A stretch of DNA of 64,000 nt from Kryptolebias marmoratus (Eukaryota; Chordata; Actinopteri; Cyprinodontiformes; Rivulidae), in assembly GCF_001649575.2 (NCBI RefSeq), contig NC_051435.1:8272469-8336468 (forward strand). Direction: 5' to 3'. The notes below the pieces were generated by a model. It was given only the letters and a program-made list of their open reading frames with translations, was not told where the DNA came from and searched no databases. Below are positions 13,142-28,100 of the stretch, piece by piece. Both the position numbers and the translations under genes were made by a program. The first letter of the stretch is position 1; each line of letters opens with the position of its first letter.

Positions 13142-16100
13142 TGCACATTAAAAGACACAGAAAGACATTAACAGAAAAAAAGAAATGAAATGAAATCTTG
13201 GCTTTCTCTAGGGATCTTTCAGGGGTTTGAGGTTTTACTAAGCAGATATGATTGCAATGTAGAATTTTTGAGGTACTGAAGCCAGTGGTGGCTGTTAGCT
13301 ATCGCTTTTTTTTTGCCTCAAATTGTTGCTATATGTATATATATATATATATATATATACATACTTGTGATAAAAAATGTGCAACAAGTCACAACTGTCA
13401 CTCCAAAACTGAACTTTAGCATACAGTTAACACTCAAGTAAAGCAGATATAATATCCAATTTACACTGGAGGAAAAAAGGCGCTAAGATAAACAGAGACC
13501 TTTACAGAAGAAGGTGTGAAAGACGTCATACTAATGTAAAAAAAAATTATTATTTTTTTCTTCCAATAGAGTTTGTGTAATATTTTATTTTCTGGGAATG
13601 TGGGATGTGAGATATAAGTAGCAGATAGCGTAGTATGAACATTAATTTAAAAAACAATTAAAGCTTTCCATATTTGTGTTTGCTTGTAAAAGAGGAATAT
13701 ATAGAAAAACTGTCATGATTGCCGAAACTCTTCAAAATAAAACATCCAAGTTAACAAATTGTTTAGGTGCAATTAACAAAGTGCTTACAGCCACAAAGCA
13801 CACAATACAATTAAGCATAATAATGCAACTTCCTGGTTTATTAAATTTGAATGGCACATGCTGGGGTTTTTTTGCAATCAATGTTTCCTCTGGTAAATGT
13901 TCATGAAATGACTGTGAAATGACAGCCAAGGTTTATGACAGAAGTCATTCAGACTCCATCAAGAAATCTTTTTGTTGCAGGTATTGAGGAAAAAGTCTCA
14001 AACCCCAAGAGTGTTGTTGCTGCAAGGCGGTGGTGTTAATGACTGCGCCATTACACAGCCCCCGAAGCTAGATCCAATAAGTCATATGTCTTTTAGAGCT
14101 AAGGGAACTTGGTACATGAGAAGCTGCACACCCAGATTATTAACTTCCTAACCCTTTTAAAAAGATTTGTTGTTTTTTTTTCTATTCATATGCAAACTGA
14201 TCCATGTTGCCTTGTGTCAAATGTTTTAAAACTTAATTACCAACCATCAATAAATCACATTTCTCATTAAGACCAGTCAAATCAAAATAACTGTGTGAGC
14301 TGTGCTGCCTTAATGTAGCGTTGTTACTGTTGTTATTTAGTTTTTCTTTTTTTTTTCCCACTGTTAAAGAAAGACAGAAGCTTTCACCGCGTCTTACTGT
14401 AAAACTGACAAATCAGTTTCTTGCCTAGAATTTTGTGGCTAAAATGCTGATGAAACAGCTCCCATTAACTTTCAGCATGTTTAAAATTTGACAAAGTATT
14501 GTAGCATGTATGCTGTTCTGAAAACTCCTTTGGTTGTTGTTCTGGCTTTGGTCCTGTCTAAACTGTTTGCAGAGGGCTGTTTGAAAGCTACAGGTAGCTG
14601 GCTTTGCACTTTGGTTAGTTTTTTTTTTTCTCCCTGCCAGTTACATTCAGGTGATGCAGTTCCAAGTAATTAAGTTCTATGTGGACCCAGCCACATACTC
14701 TATCACTGCTGAACAATGCCGACGTAAAGCTTTCCTTCGATCCACCTTTCTTTCTCTGCCGTCACAGTAGTTGACTGGGAAACCACAGTGTTCCCAAACA
14801 GAAGACTTTAATGGTAGCGGGGAGGTCCTACACTCTGGTCTGGTTGTTTTCTTCCTGCACTTTCTTTGTGGTGTTGATTCCTGTGCTACCTTTTAAAAAG
14901 ATTATGCCAGAACGTAGAGTTCGACGCATAAACATCTTCACATGTACAGGTTTAAAACATAGATGCATTTGTTCAATACACCTGCATGCCAAACCAAAAG
15001 GCCCACGCTGAAAATCTTTGTTACAAATACATGTATTGTTACACATCCTGTCTTCTATCATTATTGTTTCCTTAATTCTCAGCTTCTTAAAAAGGCTGAA
15101 AAAGATTTCTATCTTTAAAAAAAGGTACATGAATACAAGCCTGTCCAGAGCAGAAACCTCTGCATAGGTGCCAAGTGAGCCTCCTGGCAATAAAAAACAT
15201 TTTTTTAACTCTTTTTTTTTATTATCTTTAAATCCAGACATACTATAGGTGAAACACATAGCTATAAAATATTATAGGAATAATACACAAGTTACAAGAT
15301 CTCTTGCTGTAGCAACTTTTGAGGGTGTTTTTTTTTCTTCAAATTCTCTTTCTTATGTAATTTCTTTGTAAATGTATGCTTCGTTATGTTCATAATTATC
15401 TTGCTTGATTTCATTTTGTTCTGATAATTAGTCCCTTCATCATTCCAGATAAATTAACATGAGCAAATTCTTTCCTTTTCACCGCATACTTTCTGCTCCC
15501 AGAGGCGCCTCCTCTGAGAACAGCTTTCACAGCCGTGTCATATGTTTTCTGTAAATAATGGCACAATCAGCAGTAGCTTTGCTGCTGTGGTAAATCATGT
15601 GAGTATAATGAATTAGATAAGTGAGGTGGTTGCTTACCTGTGTGTGTGTGTGTGTGAAACAGTGAGATCATTACATGATGCAGCTGCTGTAAGTGATGAT
15701 TGTTTTGTTGCAGGTTTAAGCTGCTGCCAACAAGAACAAGCCAGAAAAGGTCACACTTACACATTTGTGTATGTAGCAGATGTACATAAACCACTCAGTT
15801 CTGACATCTAACATCTGAACTACTTTTCTCTTGTCCTTCCTTCCCCCATCTCCTTCTCTCCTCTCTGCCCTCTGCTCCCCTCAGTTAAATGAAACAGCAA
15901 AGCAGCTGATGGAGATTGACAAACCAATGCCAGCTAATGCACCAGGTCCCAGCTCTGAGCCAGCCCCTCTGGGCCCCTGCTCTCCCGGGCCCTCTCCCAT
16001 TGCCTCCCCGTCTAATGGAAATGGCTCCGGCCACAGGAGAGGCGAGGGCAAGAAAAACGCAAAGAAGCGGCATTCGTTTTCTGCACTATCTGTGAGCCAG

Positions 16101-19100
16101 AGAGCCGCCCAGCTCAACAACAGACACAGCATGGAGATCTCCCACCCAGTCCTCATCAGCTCCTCGGACCCCAGAGCCGCCGCACGCATTCAGGTGCCTC
16201 CACACAAACACGCTGTGATTATTAAATCAGACAGTTTGGGGATTCAGATACTTTTATTTTCATTATTTTAATTTAGCAGGCTAGAAGAAGTTCCAACGCT
16301 TTTAACATAATATGTTCAGCAGTAGTTCAATGGAAACAGAGATTATTACTTATATTTTGAATGTATTAAAGTTTAGCATTCCTTTAGGAATGCATGTAAC
16401 TCGCTGACTCTGACGCCAAAGTTTTAGGCTAAAATAATTCTGTGTGCAGATATGACAGTTTTAGTCAAACTTTGAAAATAACGCTATATTGCTCAGAGTA
16501 TGTGTTGCGAATGACTCTCAGCTACAACCACACCAAATTAGCACAATCTCTGTAAAAATGACTGAATTATAGTAATGTTTTGTATTGTAAAGGTCATTTG
16601 CCTGTAGCTGCTGTCTTAAATTGGGTTGACTCCAAAAGGTTAATCAGTAGTAGATGTACATCCAATAATTATTTCCCGAAAGAGTCATTAAAATTTGTTC
16701 AGTGGTTCATGAAATACTTGTTAATAGAGAGATAGAGTTGAATGCAAATAGTTAATGGCAACATATTAAACGAAGATCTTGTATAATCTATCAATGCTCA
16801 GAATTCCTGTTGGGGATCAGCCGTGAGATAAATAAATAAACAAAAGATACAATAAATATTCTCAGGTGGAGGTATTCACAGTGGTGCCTAGGGAACATTA
16901 GTTTCTTTATTGCTCTAAATAATGTTCTCTGCCAATTTGATACAAATAAAGTCATTTCTCTTTTTGATATCTGCCAGCAGGAGACATGTTGCTTTTACAG
17001 TCCAGGCTGATGGTTCCATTTATACGTGGGCCAGAGTGTTCTTACTGTTTCTGAATAATACCATTTATGCTGAAAGGACTGCCAGCAAATGTTTTAGGCT
17101 TTTCTTTTTCTTTTTTTTAATGCAAACCACTCAGTTTTTTTGTTTACATGTTTTTAGGATGCATCTCCTCCAGGTCCCTCCCCCTCTTCTGCAGGGGTGC
17201 CTCTCCCTCCCAAAGTGGCATCTCTAACCTCAGAGCTGCTGGCCCATGCCAAGGTGCAGCTACCACTCAACATGTGAGTACCCTTCTGTGCTGTCAGCTT
17301 ATCCAGCTGTGATTTTTTTTTTTTTTTTCGTTCTTTCTTTGTGAAGGCCTCTTTCCACCTGCCCACTCTCTCCACCAACAGAGTGAATACATGTGAGATT
17401 CAAGCGAGATTTCACAAAACTCCCTTCTGACAGCGTTAGACATATTGGCTCCTTTTGTGCCCAGAGATGTTGGCCATGTTCCACCACCTCTGCAACCATA
17501 TTTACTCCTTCACCAGTCAAGGATGAAATCCCCTTCAGAGAGGAAAAATACAGTTCACTAAATTTGTGTGAGGCTCCGGTTTCATAACAAACCTGACAAC
17601 CTGAAAGAATTAAGACACCAAGAAATCTGGCAGCAAGATGTTGTCATGTTTTACTTTAAACGTGAGGGGAAAAAAAACAACATTACATGCAGATATTAGA
17701 AAGAAGTCAATATACATAGATTGTACAAAGAACTTGCAAATACTGCAGGTGGAAGCTTTAACTTTTGACTTCATGAACTTTGCATGAATGGCTCAAACAA
17801 ATGATATTATTATATAATTGTGAATACAAAAATTACATCCTGAGTACAAGTACTTACATTTGAGTACTTGCTAGTACTAAATACTGATACCAGTACTAAC
17901 AAATCTATTACTGCTTACATTTAGTAAAACCTTGAATTATAAATTTAATCTGTTCCAAGGGATATGTATGTTGAAAATGTGTATTTTGAGCACTTTTTTT
18001 ATGAAAAAAATGAAAAAAAAAAAAAAAGTAAAATAAAATAAAAACAATTTTCCTGCCAGGGCCTGAGCTGTGAGGTTGTTGGGAAGCTTGGACTCAGATC
18101 TGTATATTCTCAGGATTCTCTGCTCAGTCGGCAACTTGTAAGGAGTGTGGATCAGGACAGCCAACTCAAAAGAAAAAAAATTACTTCCACACAGCTGACA
18201 TTGCTTCTCCTCTACCATCTGACTGCTCAGTAATAGCTTAATGACCAGTGAAAATAACACTGGTTTAAATTGGTACTGGAACATTTTTACGAGTAAGGGT
18301 GCATGCCCAAAGTATTTGTGCATCCCTAATCCTGATTGGCCAAATCTGACCTTGGCACTTTTACTGCTTGTTTTACTAAGTAACTGTGAGGGATGGAGGA
18401 AAGAAAAAGTTTGAAGTTTAATTGTGGTCCTAAACTTCCATCTTTGTATTCAGCTGTTATTCTGTCCAAGGTTAGAATTAGATTTGTGGTTTAAATCACT
18501 AAAAGTCCCCACTAGGTTAGATTTTCAAATGTGTGTGTATTCTCTATTAATCGCCGTCCTTCTGGCAGGATGTGAGTCAAATACAGCAGCATTGTCAACC
18601 CTAATAATATCACCTTCCAAGTAGCTTAACAGGTACACAACCACACACTCACACACACACACACTTACCAACACAAAATGGCTTTGTCCCACTGATGAGG
18701 TCCGACGTTTTCATCTTGACCTGGCAACTATTCCTGTTGCCATGGGGAGATGGGAGACAGTCCCCACATCTGTTACCATGGTAACGGGGAGGTAGCACAT
18801 ATAGGGCTTGTTTACTCTGCGCTCTTATCCAGTCTTGTGCTACATAATATGAATGTCTCTCCTCGACAGGAGGTGTTTACACAAGCAGAATAATCATCAC
18901 ACAGTCAAATATAGTCCATAACAAGGATATACAGTATACCACCTTCTTTTTATAAGCAGGTAAACAAGGACTTATTGATTGGGGCACCCATTTATAGAAT
19001 GTCAAACTATTTAGAAGTGAGTATCATTCAGTAAGCCTCAAGTGGTCATATTGGTCACACAGAGTGATGTTACTGACTTAAAGTGATATTAATGACTTAA

Positions 19101-22100
19101 ACAGTCTATAGGTGAAAACTTTGCTTCTGTTCTTATGTTAAAAAACAAAAAAACAACCTTCTGTTGTCTAATAAATTTGGAATTTACATGCTACAACAAT
19201 AAATTCAACAAGTACAGATATTTTTCTAATATAGTTATCACATATATTCATAATACTTATGTCGGTTATGTCCTGTTTCCCAAAAGAGGCTGGTATGAGC
19301 AGACTTTTAAACATTTAGGAAACAGACACGAAGCACTGTGGGAAAATGGATGATAAATGGTGGGAGACCCAAACAGAAGTGTTTGTCTTTACTCGCTGAC
19401 AAAGATCCTCTTGTAGGTTCTTTGTGAATGAGTTGGTGGAGCTTCACTGACATGAGGGTTTTTATCATTTGACTCTTTGAGCTCTTCAGTAAACAGTAGT
19501 GGGGGAAAATGTTGAGATACTTATTATTCACCACTTTTTTTTTTACTTTTGGAAACAACTTACAGTAGGTTTTGAATCATAATCCTTCTTGTTCTCCATT
19601 CTTTAGCTATGTTCATGAAACAACAAGAAAAATATGTTATGCTTCAAATTTCTAATGTTAATCTCTAATTTAGTTTATTCACTTACTGAAGTTAGTTGAC
19701 AAACTGAACAAGTCATTATTGGTACATGCATGATTTCAGATGCCAACTGGGAAGTAATCTGAGTTTGGTAAAGTTTAACGTTTTTACCCACATTCTTACT
19801 GTTTGTTACTTAGATATTTGGCCCTATACGCCTACAAGCCTCAGAAAGCTGACGAGCTGGAGCTAAGGAAAGGAGAGATGTACCGGGTGACAGAGAAGTG
19901 TCAGGACGGATGGTTCAAAGGCACCTCGCTGAGAACCGCTGCCTCTGGTGTCTTCCCGGGAAACTACGTCACCCCTGTGTCCAGGTCTGTGGAGGTTTGA
20001 GGGTACACCTGTGAAATAATTTCCACAGTTCAATAAAAAAGTAGCAGCCTTATTATTTCATCCGTGATGGGTTGAAGTAGTCTGATAAAGAGTCTGCAGT
20101 CAAGTGTAATCCTTTTGCTCCATTTTATCACCCGATAAATTTGAATCAGGCCCTGACAGCAGTGTAATGCAAAAAAGTGGCACCCTAAATTTTGATCTCA
20201 CACAAAGCCACGAAAGAAAGTGGTTGTAATTTATTGTTTCAGGGTCATTTTAGGCTCAAAATCAGCCCAAATACAGATCAGAATTAAAGACCTAGCATTG
20301 CTTGATGGAATATAAATCATCCACTGCCATTAATGTCAGATTTTTACACTAAGATATTATTATGTTAGAAAAGTCCAAAGTTGTAGTTGGTTTAGTCAGA
20401 CCTTGAAAATAATGTGTTGAGCAATCTTACACAATGTCATGAGATGTGTTAGCACTTGGAGTGAATTTTGTGAATGACTCTGAGCTACTACCACTCCAAA
20501 TGTTAGCACAATATCTGTGAAATTAGCTGAGTTCTAGTCAGTTTTGTTTTAATAGCTATAAACTTTGCATTGTGAGAATTAAAACTGCCACAGTTAATTG
20601 CTCACATTGTTAGACTTGATGGAGACAAATTCTGAAAAGCTATAAATGCAAAATAGAGGAAAAAACTATTTATCAGTGTATAGCTGTTGGATTTTTTTGA
20701 ATAAATTTATTTAAAAGAAGGATATAAAATTATATAACAGTACTGTTTCTCATAGCTGTTATAAATAAAAATGTACTTGGATATCTTACAATTTATTTAC
20801 CTTCATTTTTTTAGAGTGCAATAAAACATTTGCCGTCTCGGTTCATTTAATCTGTATTCTTCCTCATATATTTCTCTCACATTCCATTAAATGTAGTCAA
20901 GAAAACTGAGTGAGATAACTGGAAACTAAAAGCCTTGACCACATTATTGGAGTATCAGAAAAATGTAAAACACAAGGTCAAAAAAGATATGGACAGCATG
21001 GTGGGCTAATGTTAAATAAACAATCTAAGATGCAGACACTCGTAGACAAGAGGAGAGAAAGAAGTGAAGAATGGAGAGAATTGTTGCAGATGATGTGTGT
21101 AGTGGAGAAATAAAAGAGAGCAACAGAGAGTGGATGAAGCATAAAGAAGGAAGAAAAAGCAAAAGAAATGTTACAAATAAATAAAATTGCTGCAAAAACA
21201 GCAGGTTTCCTTCTCTAGTGGATATGAATGGCTGCTTCACATCCTGCGCTTATGCAATCTCAGAGAGGGAGAGAGAGAAAGGCAGGATGAGCGTATAATC
21301 AAATGAGAGCAATTTGTTATTTTTACGCAAGCATACTGTCTCTTTCTTCCCCCACTCCCCCTTTCCTTACTACTCCCCCCTCCTTTGTCTGCAGTGCAGC
21401 TTAGAAATTTCTCTATATGATAATGAAAGGCTTCCAAACATGCACACACACATGCACACACACATCAACAGACTGAGACTCATATTTGTTTGAATGGCAG
21501 ATAGATAGGATTTACTCAAACAGTCCATGAGAGTGTTTGAATGATTATTAGCCAGGATGTTATCCAGAAAAATAAATCTGATTTAGGGTTGCTTTGCCAC
21601 GTTGGCATAAATGCACTTCTGGATCTCATGAGAATTTTCTCATCTTTAAACTGTATGAAATCTTTAAATCTCAAACTCTTACCAGAAATATCTGTAGAAG
21701 CATCAGTGTTAAACATGCACAAAAAAAAAGAAATATACTATACAGAATTTCTGCAGAAATCCTCCAAATCAAACGTGTGAATAACTTTGCTGTGTCTTTC
21801 AGCAGAAACACACACGCGTGCAAAGAGCCATAACTCCGTATGTGTCTGACGGGAAGTCGATGGGCAGCCATAAGAGTGTGAATACCGCTGCGTCGATAAT
21901 GTTCAGTTCACTGTTCTGCCATTCAGCACTCTGCAGACGGAAACATGAGCAGCCTGCAGCAACATATATGATGCAGCAGGGACACTACGCCGTGCCGATC
22001 CACCAGTCAGATAATAGTTCTGACATTACTCACGTTGACAGAGCTTTATAGTACTGTTTGCAGCCTCCGCTCTGCTATTACAAAGAAAGAAAAACTGCAC

Positions 22101-25100
22101 CAACATAAATAATTTTTGCTTAACAAGCCTAAGGTTCCCTGCAGCTATGCTAGCAGCTCAACGAGGCTGTATACATGCACATAAAATTTGGTGCATTGAG
22201 CTCAATTCTGATACCGTTTGGGAAAAACTGCACCATGCTGTCTCTTGATTTGTTTGTAGTTGAAGTAAAAAAGAATAAAAACTCGAAAGTGATCATGCTC
22301 AGAAAATTTCAGTGTATCAGTTCTTCAAATCAAATGTAAATAATTATGCCCCCCTGTTGTTTTCTTCAAAGGGCTCCTTTTGGACTTAGTGCCTCTCGTG
22401 GCTCGTGTTTGTCCAGCCCAGTTAATGGAGGAGGAGGAAGTGGGAGCACTCAAGTGGCGGGTAAAATCTCAGACCCTTCGTCTCCGGGATCCCCGGGCCC
22501 CTCTTCGTCTCGTCCCGCCACCCCGCTCATGACGTCGGCAAACTCTGGTAACGGCGTCAGCCCCGCCTCCTCGCCACAAACTGCCGCCGCCCAGCTGAAG
22601 AACTGCCTGCGCTCCAGCCAGCACACGGTTAACCAGGCGCGCACCTCAATGCAGCTGGGTGAGTGGAGAACCTGCACACAAAAATGCTCGTTAACATGCT
22701 TCGAATTCTGCATGTTTATATTTGATTCATTAAAAACCTCGAAAGCATCTGGTTGTAGTTTGGACCAGTCATAACGTGTCACAAACACTTGCTTATCATG
22801 ACCAAACCATAACAGGATATTTACAGGAAGCATATTATCTTTGACACATTAGGAGGACAGCAATGAGAAGTTGTTCCTTCATAAACTGAGACGAACATGA
22901 TAAAAAAAAAATTGTTTTGCAGCTGAAACTGATAAATTAAACTGTCTTAAAATATATTTAGTCAAAGAAAAGGCAAGTCAAATATTCAGCTTAATAAAGA
23001 AATAAAACGGATAACCCGGAGATGCTACATCTGTTGTCTTCTCGGTCATGCTGTGCTCTGTTACTGTCATGGCCACTGGCTGTAAGGAGCAGAGTCCGTA
23101 TCATCTGGGACCTTGCAGCATTTTGGCCCCTAAGCCCCTGATTACAGAATAATGGAATATTGAACAGTCATTAATTCATGTGCAGTTCTGCAGGAAGCCT
23201 ATTTAACAACTGGTGCTCTTTTTCATGTGCACTCGTTTTGTTTTTGCTTCAGTAAAGCAAACCAAAAAGCATAGACATAAAAAAACAACAAAACAGAAGA
23301 TTGTATTTACAAAATGCAAATAACCAGTTATTTAAAGAACACTGCACTGAAGTGGTGAATCTTGAATGAAACTGGATGTGAACTTGAATGTTTTATCCTC
23401 CAGTTGGAACGCTTTACTTTTGAATATAAAAAGTAGCTAATATACATTTTTGATGAATGCCAATGTCTCTCACTGTCCTTATTTATCTCTGTTAACGTCA
23501 TAGGAATGTTTAATATATTATCATTTCTCAGCAGAGATTCTTCAGGCTGAGTTTAGATGGGGTGTTGGAGAATCAAAACTACTTTGTTAAGATTAGAATA
23601 ATTCTGTCGGTTTAGGCTGTAAAACAATATGAAATAAACCTGGCAGGTGTTTGGGCAGTGAAACCTAAGGACTATATGCATCCATGGTTTCCAAAAAATG
23701 TGTAATGGCAACATTTCTACTCATGAGTCCTATTTAAATCCATCTTTGCAGAATACAGTATAAACTTTAGATAAATTCTGAACATGACATAATCTTTTGA
23801 AACTAGCAACAGCACAGTTACTCAATTCACACTTGCATACGGGCTGTGCACACATCGACAGAACACACAGACGCTACTGTGCTCTGATCCTTTAGTGGTA
23901 CTATTTGTGCTACAAGCAGTCTCACACACACAGACACACTTGTGCCAGTACAAGGTCTAGATCATATCAGCCTTGCTTTCCACTCAGAGTCTATTCATCT
24001 CTTCAGTACCCCTTTCTCTCCTTTTCTTTGTATTCATTCTTTCTTCCTCTGAGAAAATAATGGTGAAGGTCTCTTTGGGGAGGCTGGAGAGTACACACTC
24101 AGAGAGGACCGCCAAGAATAACACACATACAGACATGTGCACTCCCACGCACGCGCACACACTCACACGCAAGTGAACACACTGGCTGACAAGCACGCAG
24201 CCGAATGACATCATTGTGCTTTTTGTTTTATGGAGGCGTAATGACAGGGCTTCTCGTTTTTCTCCCCACTTCTTGCCACTTTTTTCTCTCTGTACGCTTG
24301 TTGCTTTGTGTCTGTCACATACACACAAATACACACATCTGGTCTCAATTACAACAAAAAAAAATGTATGTGCATAGTTTTGGCATTTAGTGGTTTTATC
24401 ACATGACCAGTTCACCTCTTTAAGGATTTTGTCTGAGTACTGCAGTGTAGCAGAGCAGGTGGGTAGAGTGGGTTCATGTCTGTGGCTACAAACACGTGCA
24501 TGTCTGTATCTTTTTGAGGTTGTTAAATTTTGTGCATTTTTTAACACATTTTTCAAAGTCAAGGCATTTCATAGTGCAGCTGCTTCCGAATGAGTTTAGC
24601 TTGGAGTGAAGTTTTTAATTTTGTGTTGCTTTTCTTGGAGAGCTCCCTCTAATATACAACCCAACACATGTGTTTGTTTGTGTTTTAGTCCACAGTCCCC
24701 CTGCTGGGAGCCCGGAGCGCCCCACTGTGGCCATCTCCCCCCTGCGTCCTCAGTGCTCGTCTCCGTCACGCTGCCCGGGCCAGTCAGGTCGTCCCCTCTC
24801 CATGGTGTCTCCGGGACCCAGCTTAGGCCCCTCCCCCCTCTCATCCCCAGCTTCGCGTCCCATCCTCCCCCTCTCCTCCCCTCTCTCCTGTCTCACACCT
24901 CCGAACGTGTCAGCCATATTCCTCAACGGCGAGCCGGGCAGCCCACTGCAGCCGCCGTCACCTGGCCCCTCCCACATTGTCACCCAGGGCGTTCTCGCTC
25001 CCAAACCCGAGAAGGTGAGAACTGAGCTACTAAAAAAACAGAACTACTAAAAATTTTGAATGATTCATCACCCAGTTGTGTAATCATGTACCTGTTTGAA

Positions 25101-28100
25101 CTATAAATCTGTCTGCCAGCACTGACGGAATATAATCCAGAATAATACTTTATTTTCAGCGGGGAAATTGCAAAACCTACCTTTTGATGAGTGTTTCGGT
25201 CTACACTTCAAATCAGCCTGAAATCCTTCCTTTCAGAATACACTAATGAGCACAGATAATAAGTTAAAGGAAAAAGGCAGCACAGTGAGCTGCTTTGATT
25301 GTTCTTGACTCCAGATATTTCTGTTTTTTCTGTAAATACTTCCCTCTTATGATTTAATAACATCATGCCAAGCGATTATAGATCCTTATCTTTGGATCTA
25401 TAATCTAAAATATATATCTGTGAAAGTGTGCATGTGTTGTGCCTGTAGACTTCATCCGCCTCAGCAAGTGTCATTCACTCAGGGGTCTGGTGCAGCTGCT
25501 CAATGAGCCATCTTGCACCAACAGTGAAAGATGGCACAGAAAGCTTGCATTTGTCTCAGCTCCATTTGTTTCGCTGTTGGCCTCAGCGTCTGGAACAACT
25601 AATCTAACTACATGGCTGGCTGACAAACCGCTCACTGGCTATTGAACAGCGTGCAGAAGCTTTATTCATATCCTAGATGGCTGCGACTCACATTTTAAAG
25701 GCCACATGCAGGACTGGATCCTGCATATTGATCCGGTTATAAGCTTTTGCTGCAAGATGCGACTTGTTTTGTAAATGTGGACTAATCAGGTTGGGTTAGA
25801 AAATTTTACCTTCCTGATCAGACCCAATAAAAGAAAAGAAATAACTTTTTTTTTCCTTCATTTGTAACACCACTTTAAGTGGGTTTTTTTTTGTTTGTTT
25901 GCCATCTAATTTTCCAAATGTTGACCAAAAATTTGATGTGGTAGTAGCTGAGAGACTTCCACAACACATATTCCATGCACAGCAACAGATTTTTGAGAGG
26001 AAATTTTCCATTAATTGTTTTTCTATTAGCAAAATATCTCATAAACTACTTGATGGAACCTAATGAAACTTTCAGAAAAGAGTCCCTAGATAAACTCTTT
26101 CACTTTTGGAGACATCCTTTTTTTTCAAAAAGGAAATGACTCCTTAGTTTAAAGCTTTGGCATGAATGACAGTGGGCGAAATTCATTCTTTCAAAGAACG
26201 CTGGGCTTTTAATAGAATAAGTGTTTAGTCTAACTTTTATGTTCAGCAGATGCTTTCATTGCTTTGAGTCCAGCACAGCAGAAACATCAGGTCTGGAGTC
26301 GGGGGGGAATGTGGCCTCACACAGTCACACAGTCACACACACTGCTACAGAGGAAATGACAAAGCAGCTCTGCTGTCTCACATTGGGATAATCTGTGTTT
26401 GACACGTTGTCTGGAGCACAGCTGGCGTTACAGATCATATTGGTGCGGACACTGAGTTATGCTGCACACCAGTTTCCAGAAAGTCTGTCTTCACGCTGAA
26501 TCTGCCAAGAAAAAGCTGTCAGGAGTGCTTACAGGATGTCAGCAAGTCCAGAAAAGTTTTTAAAAAATGCCAAGAAACATATTGAAGAACTTGAGTTGGG
26601 ATTTTAAGGCCTTAGAGTTAATTTGAACTTATTTGTGTTCTGTTTTTTGTTGTTCATAATAAGTACCTGTTTGCAAGTTCAGAGCAAAATTTACTCCTTG
26701 AGGTGTTTTATTGTATTTTTAGACAAAGGTTTTTTTTAACTATTGAAGCATAAAAATCTTCATCATTAGTTGCAGTTCATGGCTGCAGTTTATTGGATTT
26801 CTGCTCTGTAAAAAGAATGGCCTGCACTAATTGTATCACCGCTGAGCAGTCTCCTGTTCGACAGTTAAAATCCTGTTAGGGATTCAGGGAGAAACGAGCC
26901 CAGATTTCCTCACATAATGTGTATCCTTTTTAAATGTTGCGTTTCTTACATGTTGGATTAAAGACAAGAGCTCAGAAACACAAACAGATGACGCAAAACG
27001 AGTCTTGACTTGCACTCAAAGTCCGGAGTGAAATGTGGGGGACTGCTGCCCTCTGGTGGTTAATTAAAGAACAACACCGGACTGGCATGCTATGAACAGA
27101 CACACAGACGAGCACGCAGACTCACAGGAGGCAAATTAAGCCTTTAAGCCTGCAGATGAAAGAAGGAAGGCAGTGATTATTCACTTTTTGTGCCATTTTC
27201 AATCCCCCTCCCTCCTTTTTTCTCTCCTTCTGCCTCCACCACTCAGTTATTTTTTCCTCCACTGTCTTCCCACCTCATCTTGTTCGTTTTCTTCAGACCT
27301 TCCTTTATTTTTTCATTCCTTCATCTTTTTTTTTTTCTTTGTTTGTTCAGCATTATTTACTTCTGCTCTCTCCTCCATCTCCAAAATTAGATTTCTGCGT
27401 TAGTGTGTTTGCACTACAGGAAGAAAATCTGAGGGGAGTCTTTTAGCACCGTGCCAAAGTGCACTTAAAACAACTATGTGTTGTGTAAGTAGTGAGTAAT
27501 GATATATGTGACAAAGATACAACAGGTAGGAAATCCTAAAGGGTCTATATAAAAAGGAAAAGTGTAGGGGGTGCAGTGAATTTCCTGCTGCGGGTCTGCT
27601 GAGTCAGAATGTTTGTCTGAGTTCTTGTGAAGCGCTTGTTTCTGTGCTGTCACTCCTCTGTAACCTGCTCTTGAGGAATGTGAATTGTTCCCAGCACTCT
27701 TTATCTTCCTTTATGCTGTGAAGGTTGTTAAACAAGAACCAGGGAAGAATGCTGGAGCAGGTTGTCACAACACCAGTGCTTGGGGGACACATTTTGGTTT
27801 AAGATCGCTGTGTGTTTGTTTATTCCCTGAATTTAGCTGCTGATAAAGAGCTGCGTGCAACTGACAATTATTTTACAGGACTGATTAATCTGCAGATTTT
27901 TTTTTTACGCCTATCTATCAAATACTGTTTGGTAGCAGTAATGTTTCTGCAGAAGTTCTCCTGACGGTGGAAAAAAATGTTCTGTGTTTTGCCTTTGCAA
28001 ACATTTTTCAGCTTTACGGTCATTCTAGAAGAAGATATTTTGACGATTTCTTAAATCATCCACATAGAGTTACTGATCAATAAGAGTAGATCTGATTAAT

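Larger units (their letters stand above)
8818..15884 (+). other. sh3rf3: SH3RF3 intron (7.1 kb)
   Basis: No exon is supported. It holds microsatellites (10932-10958, 12691-12706, 13109-13136, 13331-13360, 15639-15656), two fragments of a fish dispersed repeat (11471-11615, 13980-14075), and an AT-rich block with POU/homeodomain-like words at 13005-13055. Confidence 0.65.

Noticed and set aside
14828..15259. 143-codon minus-strand frame in an SH3RF3 intron
   Set aside because: Lys/Phe/Ile-rich AT-driven translation without domain or splice context.
23984..24562. 192-codon minus-strand open frame
   Set aside because: Driven by CA/GT-rich low-complexity sequence inside an SH3RF3 intron (Cys/Val/His-rich translation), with no domain and no splice support.
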